Shown here: piece by piece, positions 5,767 to 14,942 of the stretch
Layout of the letters: the number at the start of each line of letters is the position of its first letter
Position numbering within the stretch: position 1 is the stretch's first letter
Source: Micromonospora rubida
Lineage (GTDB): Bacteria > Actinomycetota > Actinomycetes > Mycobacteriales > Micromonosporaceae
Assembly (NCBI RefSeq): GCF_009908295.1
Contig: NZ_JAAALO010000002.1
Span: forward strand, 905,490 to 969,489
Reading direction: 5' to 3'
DNA length: 64,000 nucleotides
The notes under the pieces: generated by a model
What the model saw: the letters and a program-made list of their open reading frames with translations, nothing else
Databases searched by the model: none
Told to the model about the DNA's origin: nothing
Made by a program: the position numbers and the translations under genes

Positions 5767-8636
5767 CACCGGTCCCCGCTTCCCCGAGAGTTCTCGCCCA
5801 CCAGGGCGAGGAACGCGTCCTCCAGGCGGCGGCGCGGCACCACCCGGTCCACCCCGATCCCGGCCCGGACCAGCTCGGCCACCACCTCGCTGCGCGCGGT
5901 GCCGTTCGTGTCCACCACCAGGTTCCCGTCGGAGTCCGGCAGCACCGTGACCCCGTCGAGCCGGCCCAGCACGTCGCGCGCCGCCGCCGGGTCGGTGACG
6001 TCGAGCAGCACGCTCGGCGACTCGCCGACGATGTCCTCGACCGGGCCGGACGCCACGATCCGCCCCTTGTTGACCACCACGGCGTGGGTGCAGGTCTGCT
6101 CCACCTCGGCGAGCAGGTGGCTGGAGACCAGCACGGCCCGCCCGTCGGTGGCGTAGCGCTGGAGCACCCGGCGCATCTCGGCGATCTGCGGCGGGTCCAG
6201 GCCGTCCGTCGGCTCGTCGAGCACCAGCAGCTCGGGCAGGCCGAGCATGGCCTGCGCGATGGCCAGCCGCTGCCGCATGCCGTGGCTGTACTTGCGGGTC
6301 CTGCGGTGCACCGAGTCGCCGAGCCCGGCGATCTCCAGCGCCTCGTCGAAGTGCGCGTCCGCCCACGGCCGGCCGGTGGCCCGCCAGTACGCCTTGAGGT
6401 TGTCCAGGCCGGACAGGTGCGGCAGGAAGCCGGGGCCCTCGACCAGCGACCCGATCCGGGACAGCACCGGCGAGCCGGGCACCAGCTTCCGGCCGAAGAC
6501 GTAGATCTCCCCGGCGGTCGGCTGGGTCAGCCCCATCAGCACCCGCAGCGTGGTGGTCTTGCCCGCGCCGTTGGGCCCGAGCAGGCCGACGACCTGGCCG
6601 GGGTGCACCTCGAAGTCGACGTTCGACACGGCGACGAAGCCGTCGGCGTACTCCTTGCGGAGCTGCCGGACGGCCAGCGGGACGCCCGCGTACTCGGGGT
6701 GGACCGAGCTGTCCTGGCGGCGGTGCCGGCGGCGGGCCAGCAGGACGACCGCGACGAGCCCGACGGCGATCGCGGCCAGCAGCCCGGCGAGCACCCAGCG
6801 CCAGACGACGGCCGTGGTGGGGATCGGCTCGCCGGCCACGGTGGGCAGCACGAGCGGGCCGTCGCCGGCCGCCACGGTGTAGACGGTCGGCTCGGCCGGC
6901 GTGGTGTACGCCTGGTCGGTGGTGGCCACCGTGATCCGCAGCCGGTGCCCGGCCTCGACCCGGCGGACGATCGCCGGGAGGGTGACGGTGACCGGCGTCG
7001 CGGCACCGATCTGCGCCGGCAGCCCGGTGAGCCGGACCGGGGCGACCAGCCCGTTCGGCAGGGTCGCCGCGCCTTCGGGATCGACGTCGTAGAGCTTGAC
7101 GAACAGCACCGCCTCCCCGGTGGGCGACGCGGCCCGGATCGAGACCGTCGGCGAGCCGGCCACGTCCACCGCCTCGGCCAGCGGCTGCGACTCGAACCGG
7201 GCGTGCTGGCCGGGGACGTCGCCGGCCACCCCGTCCAGCAGCGAGCCGAGCGCACCGGCGAACGGCACCGACGAGATGGCCGCCGGGTTGCCGTTCGGCG
7301 GGTTCGCGACGGGCTGGGCCGGGCCGGTCACCGCGACCTCGCGGCGCCCGTCGCCGGCCAGGCCGGGGTAGTCGGCGGTACGGAAGCCGGTGGCGACCAG
7401 GCCGCGGTCGAGGGCGTCGAAGCCGGCGATCCGGGAGTACGTGAAGTCGTCACCCGGGGCCGACCCCTCGCCCTTGACGTAGTGGTCGAGCCACTGGACG
7501 GTCAGGTACTTGACCCGGTCGGAGTCGTTTCGCGGCCCCGCGCCGCCGTCGTGGCCGCCGGTGTACCAGGCGACCCGGACCGGGGTGCCGTTCGCCGCGA
7601 TGCCCCGCGCGTTGGCGTCCGCCTCGGCGATCGGGAAGAGGCTGTCCGCCTCCCCCTGCACCAGCAGGGTCGGTGCCTTGATTTTGTCCAGCACGGGGGC
7701 CGGGCTGGACCGGCGCAGCAGCTCCACGTCGGCCTGTTCGGCCCGGCCGGTGGTGGCGATCCGCAGGTACGCGGCGCAGACGTCGGCGGCGAACCGCCCG
7801 CAGGCCGGGTCCGCCGCGCCCGCCGGGGTGCGCCCGGAGCCGGTGCCCGGCCCCGAGCCCGGTGCCGGGCTGGGCGGCCCGGCCGAGGCGGGGGCACCCT
7901 CCGGCTCGGCGGCCGAGGTGCCGGAGAGCCCTGCGGGGCCGGAGCCGGCGTTGCCACCGCCGCCGAAGAAGATCCCGGCCCAGCCCTTCTTGAACACGCC
8001 GGAGGTGGCGTCCTTGCCGGTGCTCTCCGGCAGGAACGCGCGGGACAGGTCGTTCCAGGTGATCATGGGGACGATCGCGTCGACCCGCTGGTCCTGGGCG
8101 GCCAGCAGCAGGGCCAGGCCGCCGCCGTACGAGCCGCCCACCACGCCGACCCGGGGGTCACCGGGGGCGTCGGTGCGCACCTCCGGGCGGGCGGCCAGCC
8201 AGTCCAGCAGCCGCTCGCCGTCGCGCACCTCGTGGTCGGGGCTGTCCAGGTGGATCTGGCCGCCGCTGCGGCCGAAGCCCCGGGCGGTCCACGCGAGCAC
8301 CGCGTACCCCTGGGCGGCCAGGTCCTCGGCGTCGGCCCGGACCGACTCCTTGGTACCGCCGAAGCCGTGCGCGAGCAGCACCGCGGGCACCTTGCGGCCG
8401 GCCGACGCGCCGTCCGGCAGGTAGAACGTGGTGTCCAGGTCCACCGGCTCGTCGCCGGCCGGCCCGGACCGGACGGTGACCAGCGCGGACTCGGTGCGGA
8501 AGCCGGCCTCGTCGGACCGGGTCGCCCACACCGCGACGGCGGCCACCAGCACGGCCGCCACCGCCCCGGCGACGATCCGGCGGGGGCGGGTGCCCAGGGC
8601 CCGTCGGACCGGCGCGGCCCGCAACGGCGATCTCAT
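5766..8636 (-). CDS. Alpha/beta hydrolase (S15/CocE-like) fused to ABC transporter ATPase
   Basis: This 956-residue fusion has a basic N-terminus and membrane segment (about 22-38), then an X-Pro dipeptidyl-peptidase/CocE-like hydrolase with HGFGG and the nucleophile elbow GGSYGG (Ser about 169). An S15-type C-terminal beta domain leads to a second membrane segment (about 610-633) followed by RRRHRR. The ABC ATPase (about 652-956) has Walker A GPNGAGKT, signature YSHGMRQ and Walker B LLVLDEP. Charge distribution puts the hydrolase outside and the ATPase inside. The permease gene is coupled downstream. The ATG at 8636 lacks a strong ribosome site; a TTG lies 9 bases upstream. Confidence 0.9.
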   Translation of the reverse strand: MRSPLRAAPVRRALGTRPRRIVAGAVAAVLVAAVAVWATRSDEAGFRTESALVTVRSGPAGDEPVDLDTTFYLPDGASAGRKVPAVLLAHGFGGTKESVRADAEDLAAQGYAVLAWTARGFGRSGGQIHLDSPDHEVRDGERLLDWLAARPEVRTDAPGDPRVGVVGGSYGGGLALLLAAQDQRVDAIVPMITWNDLSRAFLPESTGKDATSGVFKKGWAGIFFGGGGNAGSGPAGLSGTSAAEPEGAPASAGPPSPAPGSGPGTGSGRTPAGAADPACGRFAADVCAAYLRIATTGRAEQADVELLRRSSPAPVLDKIKAPTLLVQGEADSLFPIAEADANARGIAANGTPVRVAWYTGGHDGGAGPRNDSDRVKYLTVQWLDHYVKGEGSAPGDDFTYSRIAGFDALDRGLVATGFRTADYPGLAGDGRREVAVTGPAQPVANPPNGNPAAISSVPFAGALGSLLDGVAGDVPGQHARFESQPLAEAVDVAGSPTVSIRAASPTGEAVLFVKLYDVDPEGAATLPNGLVAPVRLTGLPAQIGAATPVTVTLPAIVRRVEAGHRLRITVATTDQAYTTPAEPTVYTVAAGDGPLVLPTVAGEPIPTTAVVWRWVLAGLLAAIAVGLVAVVLLARRRHRRQDSSVHPEYAGVPLAVRQLRKEYADGFVAVSNVDFEVHPGQVVGLLGPNGAGKTTTLRVLMGLTQPTAGEIYVFGRKLVPGSPVLSRIGSLVEGPGFLPHLSGLDNLKAYWRATGRPWADAHFDEALEIAGLGDSVHRRTRKYSHGMRQRLAIAQAMLGLPELLVLDEPTDGLDPPQIAEMRRVLQRYATDGRAVLVSSHLLAEVEQTCTHAVVVNKGRIVASGPVEDIVGESPSVLLDVTDPAAARDVLGRLDGVTVLPDSDGNLVVDTNGTARSEVVAELVRAGIGVDRVVPRRRLEDAFLALVGENSRGSGDR

Positions 8637-8759
8637 GGGGCACAACGGTACGGGGCCGTTCCTGACCGTTGGCTGAGATCCTCCGTACGTCCGTCCGGTG
8701 AGGCCGATCGGCTGCCGGATCGGATCGACCGCGCAGGGTCCGGCGCGGCCCAGTGAGTT

Positions 8760-8784
8760 GAATTCGGATCACGTGAATTCCGAT
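8760..8784. promoter_or_regulatory. Short direct repeats upstream of the conservon
   Basis: GAATTCGGAT (8760-8769) and GAATTCCGAT (8775-8784) are near-identical direct repeats with 15-base spacing in a relatively AT-rich stretch between the hydrolase-ABC gene and the conservon. They may be activator or repressor half-sites. No -35/-10 pair is obvious. Confidence 0.35.
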
Positions 8785-8849
8785 GTTCCTCTCAAAATCC
8801 ATCCGATCCATCCATGTCAACCGAGCTACCGACACCAGGAGTGCAACCG

Positions 8850-8930
8850 ATGCCCACACGGCGTGATGTCGCTCGAAGTGACGCAAAACTGACCGACCGG
8901 CGGCTCTGCACGCCCTGCCTGGTCGGTTAG
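8850..8930 (+). CDS. Possible 26-residue leader peptide upstream of the conservon
   Basis: An ATG at 8850 is preceded by CAGGAGTGC at good spacing and opens a 26-codon frame (MPTRRDVARSD...) ending at TAG 8928-8930. The stop lies inside the right arm of the terminator-like hairpin at 8885-8934. The arrangement resembles a translated leader controlling a downstream operon. Codon bias cannot be judged at this length, so it may be fortuitous. Confidence 0.35.
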   Translation: MPTRRDVARSDAKLTDRRLCTPCLVG

Positions 8931-8934
8931 TTTT
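8885..8934 (+). terminator. Terminator-like hairpin upstream of the conservon
   Basis: Arms 8885-8898 (AAAACTGACCGACC) and 8921-8934 (GGTCGGTTAGTTTT) pair over 14 bases with one mismatch around a 22-base loop, and the right arm ends in TTTT. It sits 75 bases before the first conservon gene, so it could be an attenuator or could end transcription entering from upstream. Confidence 0.55.
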
Positions 8935-9009
8935 CCGGTCCGGTGAGCGGGACTGCATCGGCGACACCCGACACCTGCCCGTCCACCGTCGTCGCCGGAG
9001 GAGCCACCC

Positions 9010-10257
9010 ATGACCGTCCCCGCGGAGCGGGTCCCCCGGCGGCCCGCCCTCCCGGGTCAGGCGCTGCCGCTGCTGCTCGTCGTGGCACTGCTCGCGCCGG
9101 TGTCGTTCCTCTTCGCCCAGCAGCGGCTGCTCACCGAGGACGACCGGGGGCTGGCGGTCCGCGAGCGGATGGGCGTGGAGTACCTGCGGGCCCTCGGCCC
9201 CGTCACCCTCGCCCTGGTCGACGCCCAGTCAGCCGCCGTCGCCGGGCAGACCGCGTCCCGCGAGGCGCTGACCCGGGCGGTGGAGGAGGCCGCCTCGGTG
9301 GACACCCGCCTCGGCGACCAGCTACGCACCCACGACCGGTGGACCGGGCTGCGGGCCAAGCTGGAGGCGCTGCCCGACCGGGCGCTCACCGACCCGGAGG
9401 CGGCCTTCGTCGCGTACGGCGAGGTCACCGACCTGCTGCTGGCCCTGCACCGCAAGGTACGGGAGGGTTCCGGCCTGATGCGGGACCCGCAGTCGGACTC
9501 GTTCTTCCTCCAGGACGCCGTCAGCGAGGAGCTGCCCGAGGCGCTCGTGACCGCCGGCCGCCTCGCCGACCTGGCCACCCTCGCCGCCCGCCGCCCGGCC
9601 GCCGAGCGGCTCCGCACCGGGCCCGAGCTGGCCGGCCTGCGGGTGGCCGCCCTCACTCCCGCCACCGACCTGGTCACCGACCTGCGCGCGGCGGTCGACA
9701 ACACGGAAAGCACCAAACTCGGCGCAAACGTGCTCGCCCCGCTCGACACGTACCAGCGGGCCGTCGAGCAGCTCGCCGCGCTCTCCGCCCCGACCGACCC
9801 GCCCCGGGCCGGGGGTGCCCCGGGGGCGGGCGGGCCGGCCGAGCTCACCGCCGCCCGGGACAACGCGCAGAGCGCCGCCAGGCAGCTCCAGCCGGTCATC
9901 CTCGACGAGCTGGACGAGCTGCTGCGGGAACGGATCGACCGGCTCGACCGGGGGCGGTGGCTGGCCGGGACGGCTGCCGGAGTGGCCGTCCTGCTGGTCG
10001 CCGCGCTCGGGGCGGTGCTGCTCTCCGCGTACCGTCGGGGCCGCCGGCAGGCCGTCGGAGGGCACCGGGCCGACGAGGACTCCGGCGCGGCACCGGGCGG
10101 CACCGGCTGGGAGCCGCCGGGCGAGCCCCGGGGGCCCGCCCCGCTCGGCACGCTCGCCCCGGCCGAGCCCCGGATGCTCCAGCCCGCCGGGCGAGGCCCC
10201 GCCGCCGGCACCGGCACCGGCACCGAACGGTGGGGGCCCTTCGATGCTGCTCGGTAG
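9010..10257 (+). CDS. Membrane protein with extracytoplasmic helical sensor-like domain, conservon-linked
   Basis: This 415-residue protein has an N-terminal membrane segment (about 18-36) ending in LFAQQRLL and a long Ala/Leu/Arg-rich helical region (about 40-310). A second membrane segment (about 318-338, GTAAGVAVLLVAALGAVLL) leads to a Gly/Pro-rich cytoplasmic tail. It looks like the sensing half of the following kinase, without HAMP or kinase parts. Its 3' end overlaps that gene by 14 bases, so the two are co-translated. GCCGGAGGAGCC upstream supplies the ribosome site. This component is not part of the usual four-gene conservon. Confidence 0.8.
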   Translation: MTVPAERVPRRPALPGQALPLLLVVALLAPVSFLFAQQRLLTEDDRGLAVRERMGVEYLRALGPVTLALVDAQSAAVAGQTASREALTRAVEEAASVDTRLGDQLRTHDRWTGLRAKLEALPDRALTDPEAAFVAYGEVTDLLLALHRKVREGSGLMRDPQSDSFFLQDAVSEELPEALVTAGRLADLATLAARRPAAERLRTGPELAGLRVAALTPATDLVTDLRAAVDNTESTKLGANVLAPLDTYQRAVEQLAALSAPTDPPRAGGAPGAGGPAELTAARDNAQSAARQLQPVILDELDELLRERIDRLDRGRWLAGTAAGVAVLLVAALGAVLLSAYRRGRRQAVGGHRADEDSGAAPGGTGWEPPGEPRGPAPLGTLAPAEPRMLQPAGRGPAAGTGTGTERWGPFDAAR

Positions 10258-13183
10258 GCTCCGCATCCGGGGCAAGCTCGCCCTGCTGGTGATCATTCCG
10301 CTGCTCAGCATGGCCGGGCTCGCCGTGCCGGTGGTGCTCGACCGGGTCGCCACCGCCGGGCGGGCCGCGGACACCGCCGAGAGCGTCCGGGTGGCCAGCC
10401 GGGTCGGCACCCTGGTGCAGGGCATCCAGCAGGAGCGCCTGCTCTCGGTCGGGCTGCTGCTCGGCCGGGTCACCCGCACCGAGCTGATCCAGGCGTCGGC
10501 CACCGTGGACGACCGGGTCGCCGACCTGCGCGCCGAACTCGGCGACCAGCTCCCCGCCCCGGTCGCCGCCGCCCTGGACGGGGTGCGGCGGCTGGCCGAC
10601 CTGCGTACCGCCGTGCTGGCCGGCCGGGCCACCCCGGCGCAGGTCATGGAGACCTTCGGCCCGGTCTCCATGACGCTGATCGACTCGCTGCGGCTGCCCT
10701 GGCAGGTCGACACCACCACCACGATCGGCCAGCAGGTGCTGGCCCTTGACTCGCTGCTGCGCACCGACGAGTCGATCGGGGCGTGCGCCACCCTGATCGT
10801 CCTGGTCCGGGCCACCGGCGACCCGGCGGTCTCCGCCAGCTACCTCGCCTGCATGGCCAGGCTCAACGTGAACAACGAGCGGTTCCGCAGCCTGATCACC
10901 CCGGAACAGCGCCAGCTCGCCCGGCTCGACGACGCGGCGGTGGCCGCCCGGACCAGCTCGACGTTCCTCGCCGACAGCGCGCGGGACCCCGTCGCCGCGA
11001 TCTCCATGATCCCGCTGGACACGCTCTTCCCGTCGGTCCGCTCGCTGATCACCCTCGGCCAGTTCGTCGAGAAGAAGATCGTCGCGGACGTCACCACGCA
11101 GGTACGGGCCGAACAGCGGCGGGCGCTCATCGCCGCCTGGTTGGTCGGCGACACGGCGTTCGCCATCCTGCTGGTCGTGGTGCTGCTCAGCGTGGCGGTG
11201 GCCCGGACGGTGGCCCGCCCGCTGACCCGACTCACCCAGAGCGCCGATCGGGTCGCCCGGGCCGCCGAGGCCGAGCTGGTCCGGATCGCCGACGACGAGA
11301 GCGAGAGCGCCCCGCCGATCCGCCTCGACCCGGTCGACGTCCGGGGGCGGGACGAGGTCGGCGACCTGGCCCGCGCGTTCGAGCGGGTGCAGACCACCGC
11401 GGCACGGCTGGTGGAACGGCAGGTCGCCGGGCGGCGCAACGTGGCGCAGATGTTCGGGCACGTGGGACGCCGCACGCAGAACCTGGTGGGCCGGCAGCTC
11501 GCGCTCATCGACCGGCTGGAACGGCAGGAGACCGACCCGACCCGGCTGGAGCACCTGTACCGCCTCGACCACGTCTCCAGCCGGCTGCGCCGCAACGCCG
11601 GCAGCCTCGTCGTGATCTCCGGGTCGACGGACGCCGACGGGCACGTCGCCCCGGTGCCGCTGGCCGACGCGGTACGCCTCGCCCTCGGCGAGATCGAGGA
11701 CTACACCCGGGTCGACGTGCAGGTCCCGCCCGGCGTGTCCGCGGCGCCGGCGATCGTCGGCGACCTGGTGCTGGCGGCCGCGGAGCTGATGGAGAACGCC
11801 ACCGTCTTCTCCCCGCCGCACACCAGGGTGACGGTCACCGCCGCGCCGACCGAGGGCGGGGTCCGGCTGTCGGTGGTGGACCGGGGCATCGGGATGGCCG
11901 AGGAGCGGCTGGCCGAGTCGAACGCCCGGTTCACCCGCCGGGAGCGACTCGACCTCGCCCCGACCGAGGTGCTCGGCCTGTTCGTGGTGGGCCGGCTGGC
12001 CCGCCGGCACGGCTGGACCGTGGACCTCGTCCCGACCGTCGGCGGCGGGGTCACCGCCCGGCTGGAGATCCCGTCGGCGCTGCTGGTCGTCCCGCCCCCC
12101 GACCGGGCGGGGGCCAGCGTGGCCCGGGCGTCGGTGCCGGACCGGGACCGGCGGACCAGCCCCGCCCGGCCGGAGCCGTCCGGCCCCAGGCGGGCCCTGG
12201 CCGCCGTCGCCGCGTCGCCCCACCCGACGATCGGGGCCGACCCGCTCGACCCGACAATGTCGCCCGGGTTCGACCCCGAGCTGCTAAGCCGGGCCACCCG
12301 GTCCATGGAGTCCGGCGAGCCCTGGAACGCCTTCGGGGCCAGCGCCGAGGCCCCGACCGCCGGGGCCGCCGGGCCGGGCCGGGCCGCAGTTCCCGCCGCC
12401 GGCCCGCCGCCACCCGTGATCACCCCGCCGACCGCCGACGTCACGCCGACCGCGTCCGGTGCCGCCGCTCCCCCGGCGGCCCCCGGCGCGGCCCGGCCGC
12501 ACCGTGACGGCGCGGCGGTCGGCGGGGCCGGCCCCGCCGCCGCGCCGCCGCTGCCCGTGCGGACCCGGGGCGCGTCCTTCCCCGTCGGGCCGCTGTTCGG
12601 CAGGCCCGGCGACCGTCCCGCCCCGCAGACCGGGCCGCCGACCGGGCTCCCGACCGGGCCGCAGACCGGGCTCCCGACCGGGCTCCCGACCGGACCGCCG
12701 ACCGGGCCGCAGACCGGGCCGACGCCCTGGGCGAGGGCGGGTGCCGGGTTGGCCCCGCCAGTCGCCGGGTCGGGTGGATCGGTGGCCGGCGCGCTGCGCG
12801 GGGGCTCGGGCATCCGGCAGCGCATCCCCGGGGCGAGCCTGCCCAGCACCGGGCCGGTGGCCGGCCCGGTGGACGTGCCCGCCGCCGACCCGGCCGCAGC
12901 CCGCGCCCTGGTCGAGGAGTTCGAGGCCGGGGTACGCCGGGCGGGGCTGCGGGGCCCGACCGGCGACCCGGCCGAGGCGGACACGCCGCCGACCCCGCAC
13001 CAGCTGAGCCGGCGGGTCCCCGGCGCCAACCTGACCGTCTCGCCGCCCCGCCCCCTGCCGGTCACCGACCCCGGCGACCCGGCCGAGGTGCGGGACCTGA
13101 TCAACCAGTTCGAGGCGGGCGTCGCCCGTGCTCTGCGCGAAGTCCGTCCAGCCCGTCGCTATGAAGAGGGATCAACACGGTGA
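10244..13183 (+). CDS. cvnA: CvnA-like sensor histidine kinase with NIT-type sensor domain
   Basis: This 979-residue protein has membrane segments at about 10-35 and 300-325 flanking a nitrate/nitrite-sensor-like helical domain (GIQQERLLSVGLLLG near its start). HAMP follows at about 320-385. The HATPase domain has N-box ELMENATVFSPP near 515 and DRGIGM, but no classical His box, as usual for conservon kinases. The C-terminal 380 residues are Pro/Ala/Gly-rich with TG-P repeats near 800-830. It begins inside the preceding gene and overlaps the roadblock gene (GTGA). It probably senses an envelope signal and passes it to the downstream roadblock/GTPase module. Confidence 0.92.
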   Translation: MLLGRLRIRGKLALLVIIPLLSMAGLAVPVVLDRVATAGRAADTAESVRVASRVGTLVQGIQQERLLSVGLLLGRVTRTELIQASATVDDRVADLRAELGDQLPAPVAAALDGVRRLADLRTAVLAGRATPAQVMETFGPVSMTLIDSLRLPWQVDTTTTIGQQVLALDSLLRTDESIGACATLIVLVRATGDPAVSASYLACMARLNVNNERFRSLITPEQRQLARLDDAAVAARTSSTFLADSARDPVAAISMIPLDTLFPSVRSLITLGQFVEKKIVADVTTQVRAEQRRALIAAWLVGDTAFAILLVVVLLSVAVARTVARPLTRLTQSADRVARAAEAELVRIADDESESAPPIRLDPVDVRGRDEVGDLARAFERVQTTAARLVERQVAGRRNVAQMFGHVGRRTQNLVGRQLALIDRLERQETDPTRLEHLYRLDHVSSRLRRNAGSLVVISGSTDADGHVAPVPLADAVRLALGEIEDYTRVDVQVPPGVSAAPAIVGDLVLAAAELMENATVFSPPHTRVTVTAAPTEGGVRLSVVDRGIGMAEERLAESNARFTRRERLDLAPTEVLGLFVVGRLARRHGWTVDLVPTVGGGVTARLEIPSALLVVPPPDRAGASVARASVPDRDRRTSPARPEPSGPRRALAAVAASPHPTIGADPLDPTMSPGFDPELLSRATRSMESGEPWNAFGASAEAPTAGAAGPGRAAVPAAGPPPPVITPPTADVTPTASGAAAPPAAPGAARPHRDGAAVGGAGPAAAPPLPVRTRGASFPVGPLFGRPGDRPAPQTGPPTGLPTGPQTGLPTGLPTGPPTGPQTGPTPWARAGAGLAPPVAGSGGSVAGALRGGSGIRQRIPGASLPSTGPVAGPVDVPAADPAAARALVEEFEAGVRRAGLRGPTGDPAEADTPPTPHQLSRRVPGANLTVSPPRPLPVTDPGDPAEVRDLINQFEAGVARALREVRPARRYEEGSTR

Positions 13184-13653
13184 CCAGCCCGTTCCTGCAC
13201 GACAACGTCGAGCACCAGAACCACTCCGGCGCCGGGGACCTCAGCCCGGAGGCCCGAACGTTCAACTGGCTGCTGGACTCGTTCACCTCCAGCACCGCCG
13301 GGGTGATGGAGGCGATCGCGGTCTCCTCCGACGGGCTGCTGATGGCCATGTCGGCGATCAAGGACCGGTCGAACGCCGAACGCCTCGCCGCCGTGGTCTC
13401 CGGCATGACTAGCCTCGCCGGCGGCGCGGCCAGCTGGTACGCCCTCGGCGGGCTGAACCGGGTGATCGTCGACATGACGGAGGGCTACCTGTTGATCAGC
13501 GCGATCAGCAGCGGATCCGTGCTCGGGGTGGTCGCCGACCGGTCAGCGAACCTCGGCACCGTGGCGTACGAGATGACTCTCTTCGCCGGGCGGGCCGGCG
13601 GCGCCCTCACCCCGCGACTGATCGCCGAGCTGAAGAACGCCGTCCAGCAGTGA
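13180..13653 (+). CDS. cvnB: CvnB-like roadblock/LC7 protein
   Basis: This 157-residue protein has a roadblock/LC7 fold: LNWLLDSFTSSTAGV-like first helix, then EAIAVSSDGLLMAMS, VDMTEGYLLISAISSGSVLGVVAD and a final helix. Family members bind small GTPases and act as exchange or scaffold factors. It starts with GTG overlapping the kinase stop by 4 bases and overlaps the next gene the same way. Position and sequence match CvnB of conservons. Confidence 0.93.
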   Translation: MTSPFLHDNVEHQNHSGAGDLSPEARTFNWLLDSFTSSTAGVMEAIAVSSDGLLMAMSAIKDRSNAERLAAVVSGMTSLAGGAASWYALGGLNRVIVDMTEGYLLISAISSGSVLGVVADRSANLGTVAYEMTLFAGRAGGALTPRLIAELKNAVQQ

Positions 13654-14132
13654 GTTCGGACGCCGCCGGCATCGGGCCGGATCCGGAACCCGTGGTCCGG
13701 ATCCGGCCCTACCTGCGGGCGTCGTCCCCGGGCGGCGACGGCAGGCCGGGCGGCGTCCCCGACACGCCGGCCGAGCCGGAGCCGCCGGCCGGTCCGCGCC
13801 CGTTCGTGTTGACCGCCGGCCGGGTGGCCGGGGCGGACCCGGCGATCGGGCTGGAGACCCAGGTGACCGCCCGGGCCGAGACCGGCGGTTGGAACGCCAC
13901 GCCCGCGTCCCGGCTCGCCCCGGAACTCCAGGCGATCATCGCGCTCTGCGGCGAGCCGATCTCGGTCGCCGAGATCTCGGCCCGAACCCGGATGCACTTC
14001 GGCGTCACCCGGGTCCTGGTCGGCGACCTGCGGGGCGCCGGCCACCTCGACGTGCACGTCGGCACGGCCGAGGACGCCCTTGACCCCGACATCATCCTGC
14101 GAGTGATTGATGGACTTCGTGCGATCTCCTGA
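13650..14132 (+). CDS. cvnC: CvnC-like DUF742 protein
   Basis: This 160-residue DUF742 protein has VVRIRPYLR at the start, RPFVLTAGRV in the middle, then a winged-helix-like region (ELQAIIALCGEPISVAEISA, HFGVTRVLVGDL) and the ending DIILRVIDGLRAI. Its GTG overlaps the roadblock stop by 4 bases, and its end overlaps the GTPase start by 23 bases. The role in conservons is probably bridging kinase and GTPase. The middle insert (about 25-50) is Pro/Gly-rich. Confidence 0.93.
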   Translation: MSSDAAGIGPDPEPVVRIRPYLRASSPGGDGRPGGVPDTPAEPEPPAGPRPFVLTAGRVAGADPAIGLETQVTARAETGGWNATPASRLAPELQAIIALCGEPISVAEISARTRMHFGVTRVLVGDLRGAGHLDVHVGTAEDALDPDIILRVIDGLRAIS

Positions 14133-14898
14133 ATGGCCGGCGGCCCCGCTCGGCGGGCTCGCCGCCAACAGCGCCACCACCCGCTACGGCACTCCGGTGG
14201 GCACCGCGCCGGCCACCGGGCGTGCCACCCCGCCGGCCCCACCGCCGACGGCTTCACTGCCGACGGCCCCACCGCTGCCGTACCGGCCGCCGGTCGGGCC
14301 GCAGCACGCCGCGCCGGGCCGCGGTCCGGGTCGGGTCGCCCCACCGATCCCCGTCAAGATCCTCATTGCCGGCGGCTTCGGGGTCGGCAAGACCACCACG
14401 GTCGGGGCCATCTCCGAGATCACGCCGCTGACCACCGAGGCGGAGATGACCAGCGTCGGGATCGGTGTCGACGACCCGGGCGGGCGGTCCGGCAAGACCA
14501 CCACCACGGTGGCGATGGACTTCGGCTGCGTGACCATCGACCGCAGCCTCAAGCTGTACCTCTTCGGCACCCCCGGCCAGGCCCGGTTCGGGTTCATGTG
14601 GGACGACCTGGCCCGGGGAGCGCTGGGCGCGCTGGTCGTGGTGGACAGCACCCGGCTGGACGACTGCTATCCGGCGATCGACTTCTTCGAGCGGGCCGGG
14701 CTGCCGTTCGTCGTCGGGGTGAACGCCTTCGACGGCCAGTTGGCCCTGGACCTCGCCTCGATCCGGTGGGCCCTGGCCATCGGCGACCAGGTGCCCCTGA
14801 TCCGGTTCGACGCCCGGGACCGACTCTCGGTGCGGGACGCCCTGCTGGTCGTCCTGGACCGGGCGCTGGACCGGGCCACCCGGGAGGGTCGGGACTGA
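14110..14898 (+). CDS. cvnD: CvnD-like GTP-binding protein
   Basis: This 262-residue GTPase has a Pro-rich N-terminal extension (about 25-80), P-loop GGFGVGKTT (88-96), a switch with TTTTVAMDFG, and G3-like TPGQARF (154-160), where the classical DxxG reads TPGQ. The G4 site reads NAFD (205-208) rather than NKxD, as in MglA/Cvn-type GTPases. ATG at 14110 is preferred over TTG at 14107. It is the last of the four core conservon genes and the likely output switch of the membrane complex. Confidence 0.93.
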   Translation: MDFVRSPEWPAAPLGGLAANSATTRYGTPVGTAPATGRATPPAPPPTASLPTAPPLPYRPPVGPQHAAPGRGPGRVAPPIPVKILIAGGFGVGKTTTVGAISEITPLTTEAEMTSVGIGVDDPGGRSGKTTTTVAMDFGCVTIDRSLKLYLFGTPGQARFGFMWDDLARGALGALVVVDSTRLDDCYPAIDFFERAGLPFVVGVNAFDGQLALDLASIRWALAIGDQVPLIRFDARDRLSVRDALLVVLDRALDRATREGRD

Positions 14899-14942
14899 AA
14901 CGAGCCCTGCCTCGGGGTCCGGCTCACGGAAGGGGTGGCGAC

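Noticed and set aside
6084-8756. 890-codon open frame antisense to the hydrolase-ABC fusion
   Set aside because: It is a high-GC shadow: the product is Arg/Gly/Pro-rich without motifs, while the opposite strand encodes clear hydrolase and ATPase domains.
12640-12720. Tandem 9-base repeats as a CRISPR-like or regulatory array
   Set aside because: They lie in frame in the Pro-rich tail of CvnA (PTG/QTG repeats) with no spacers.
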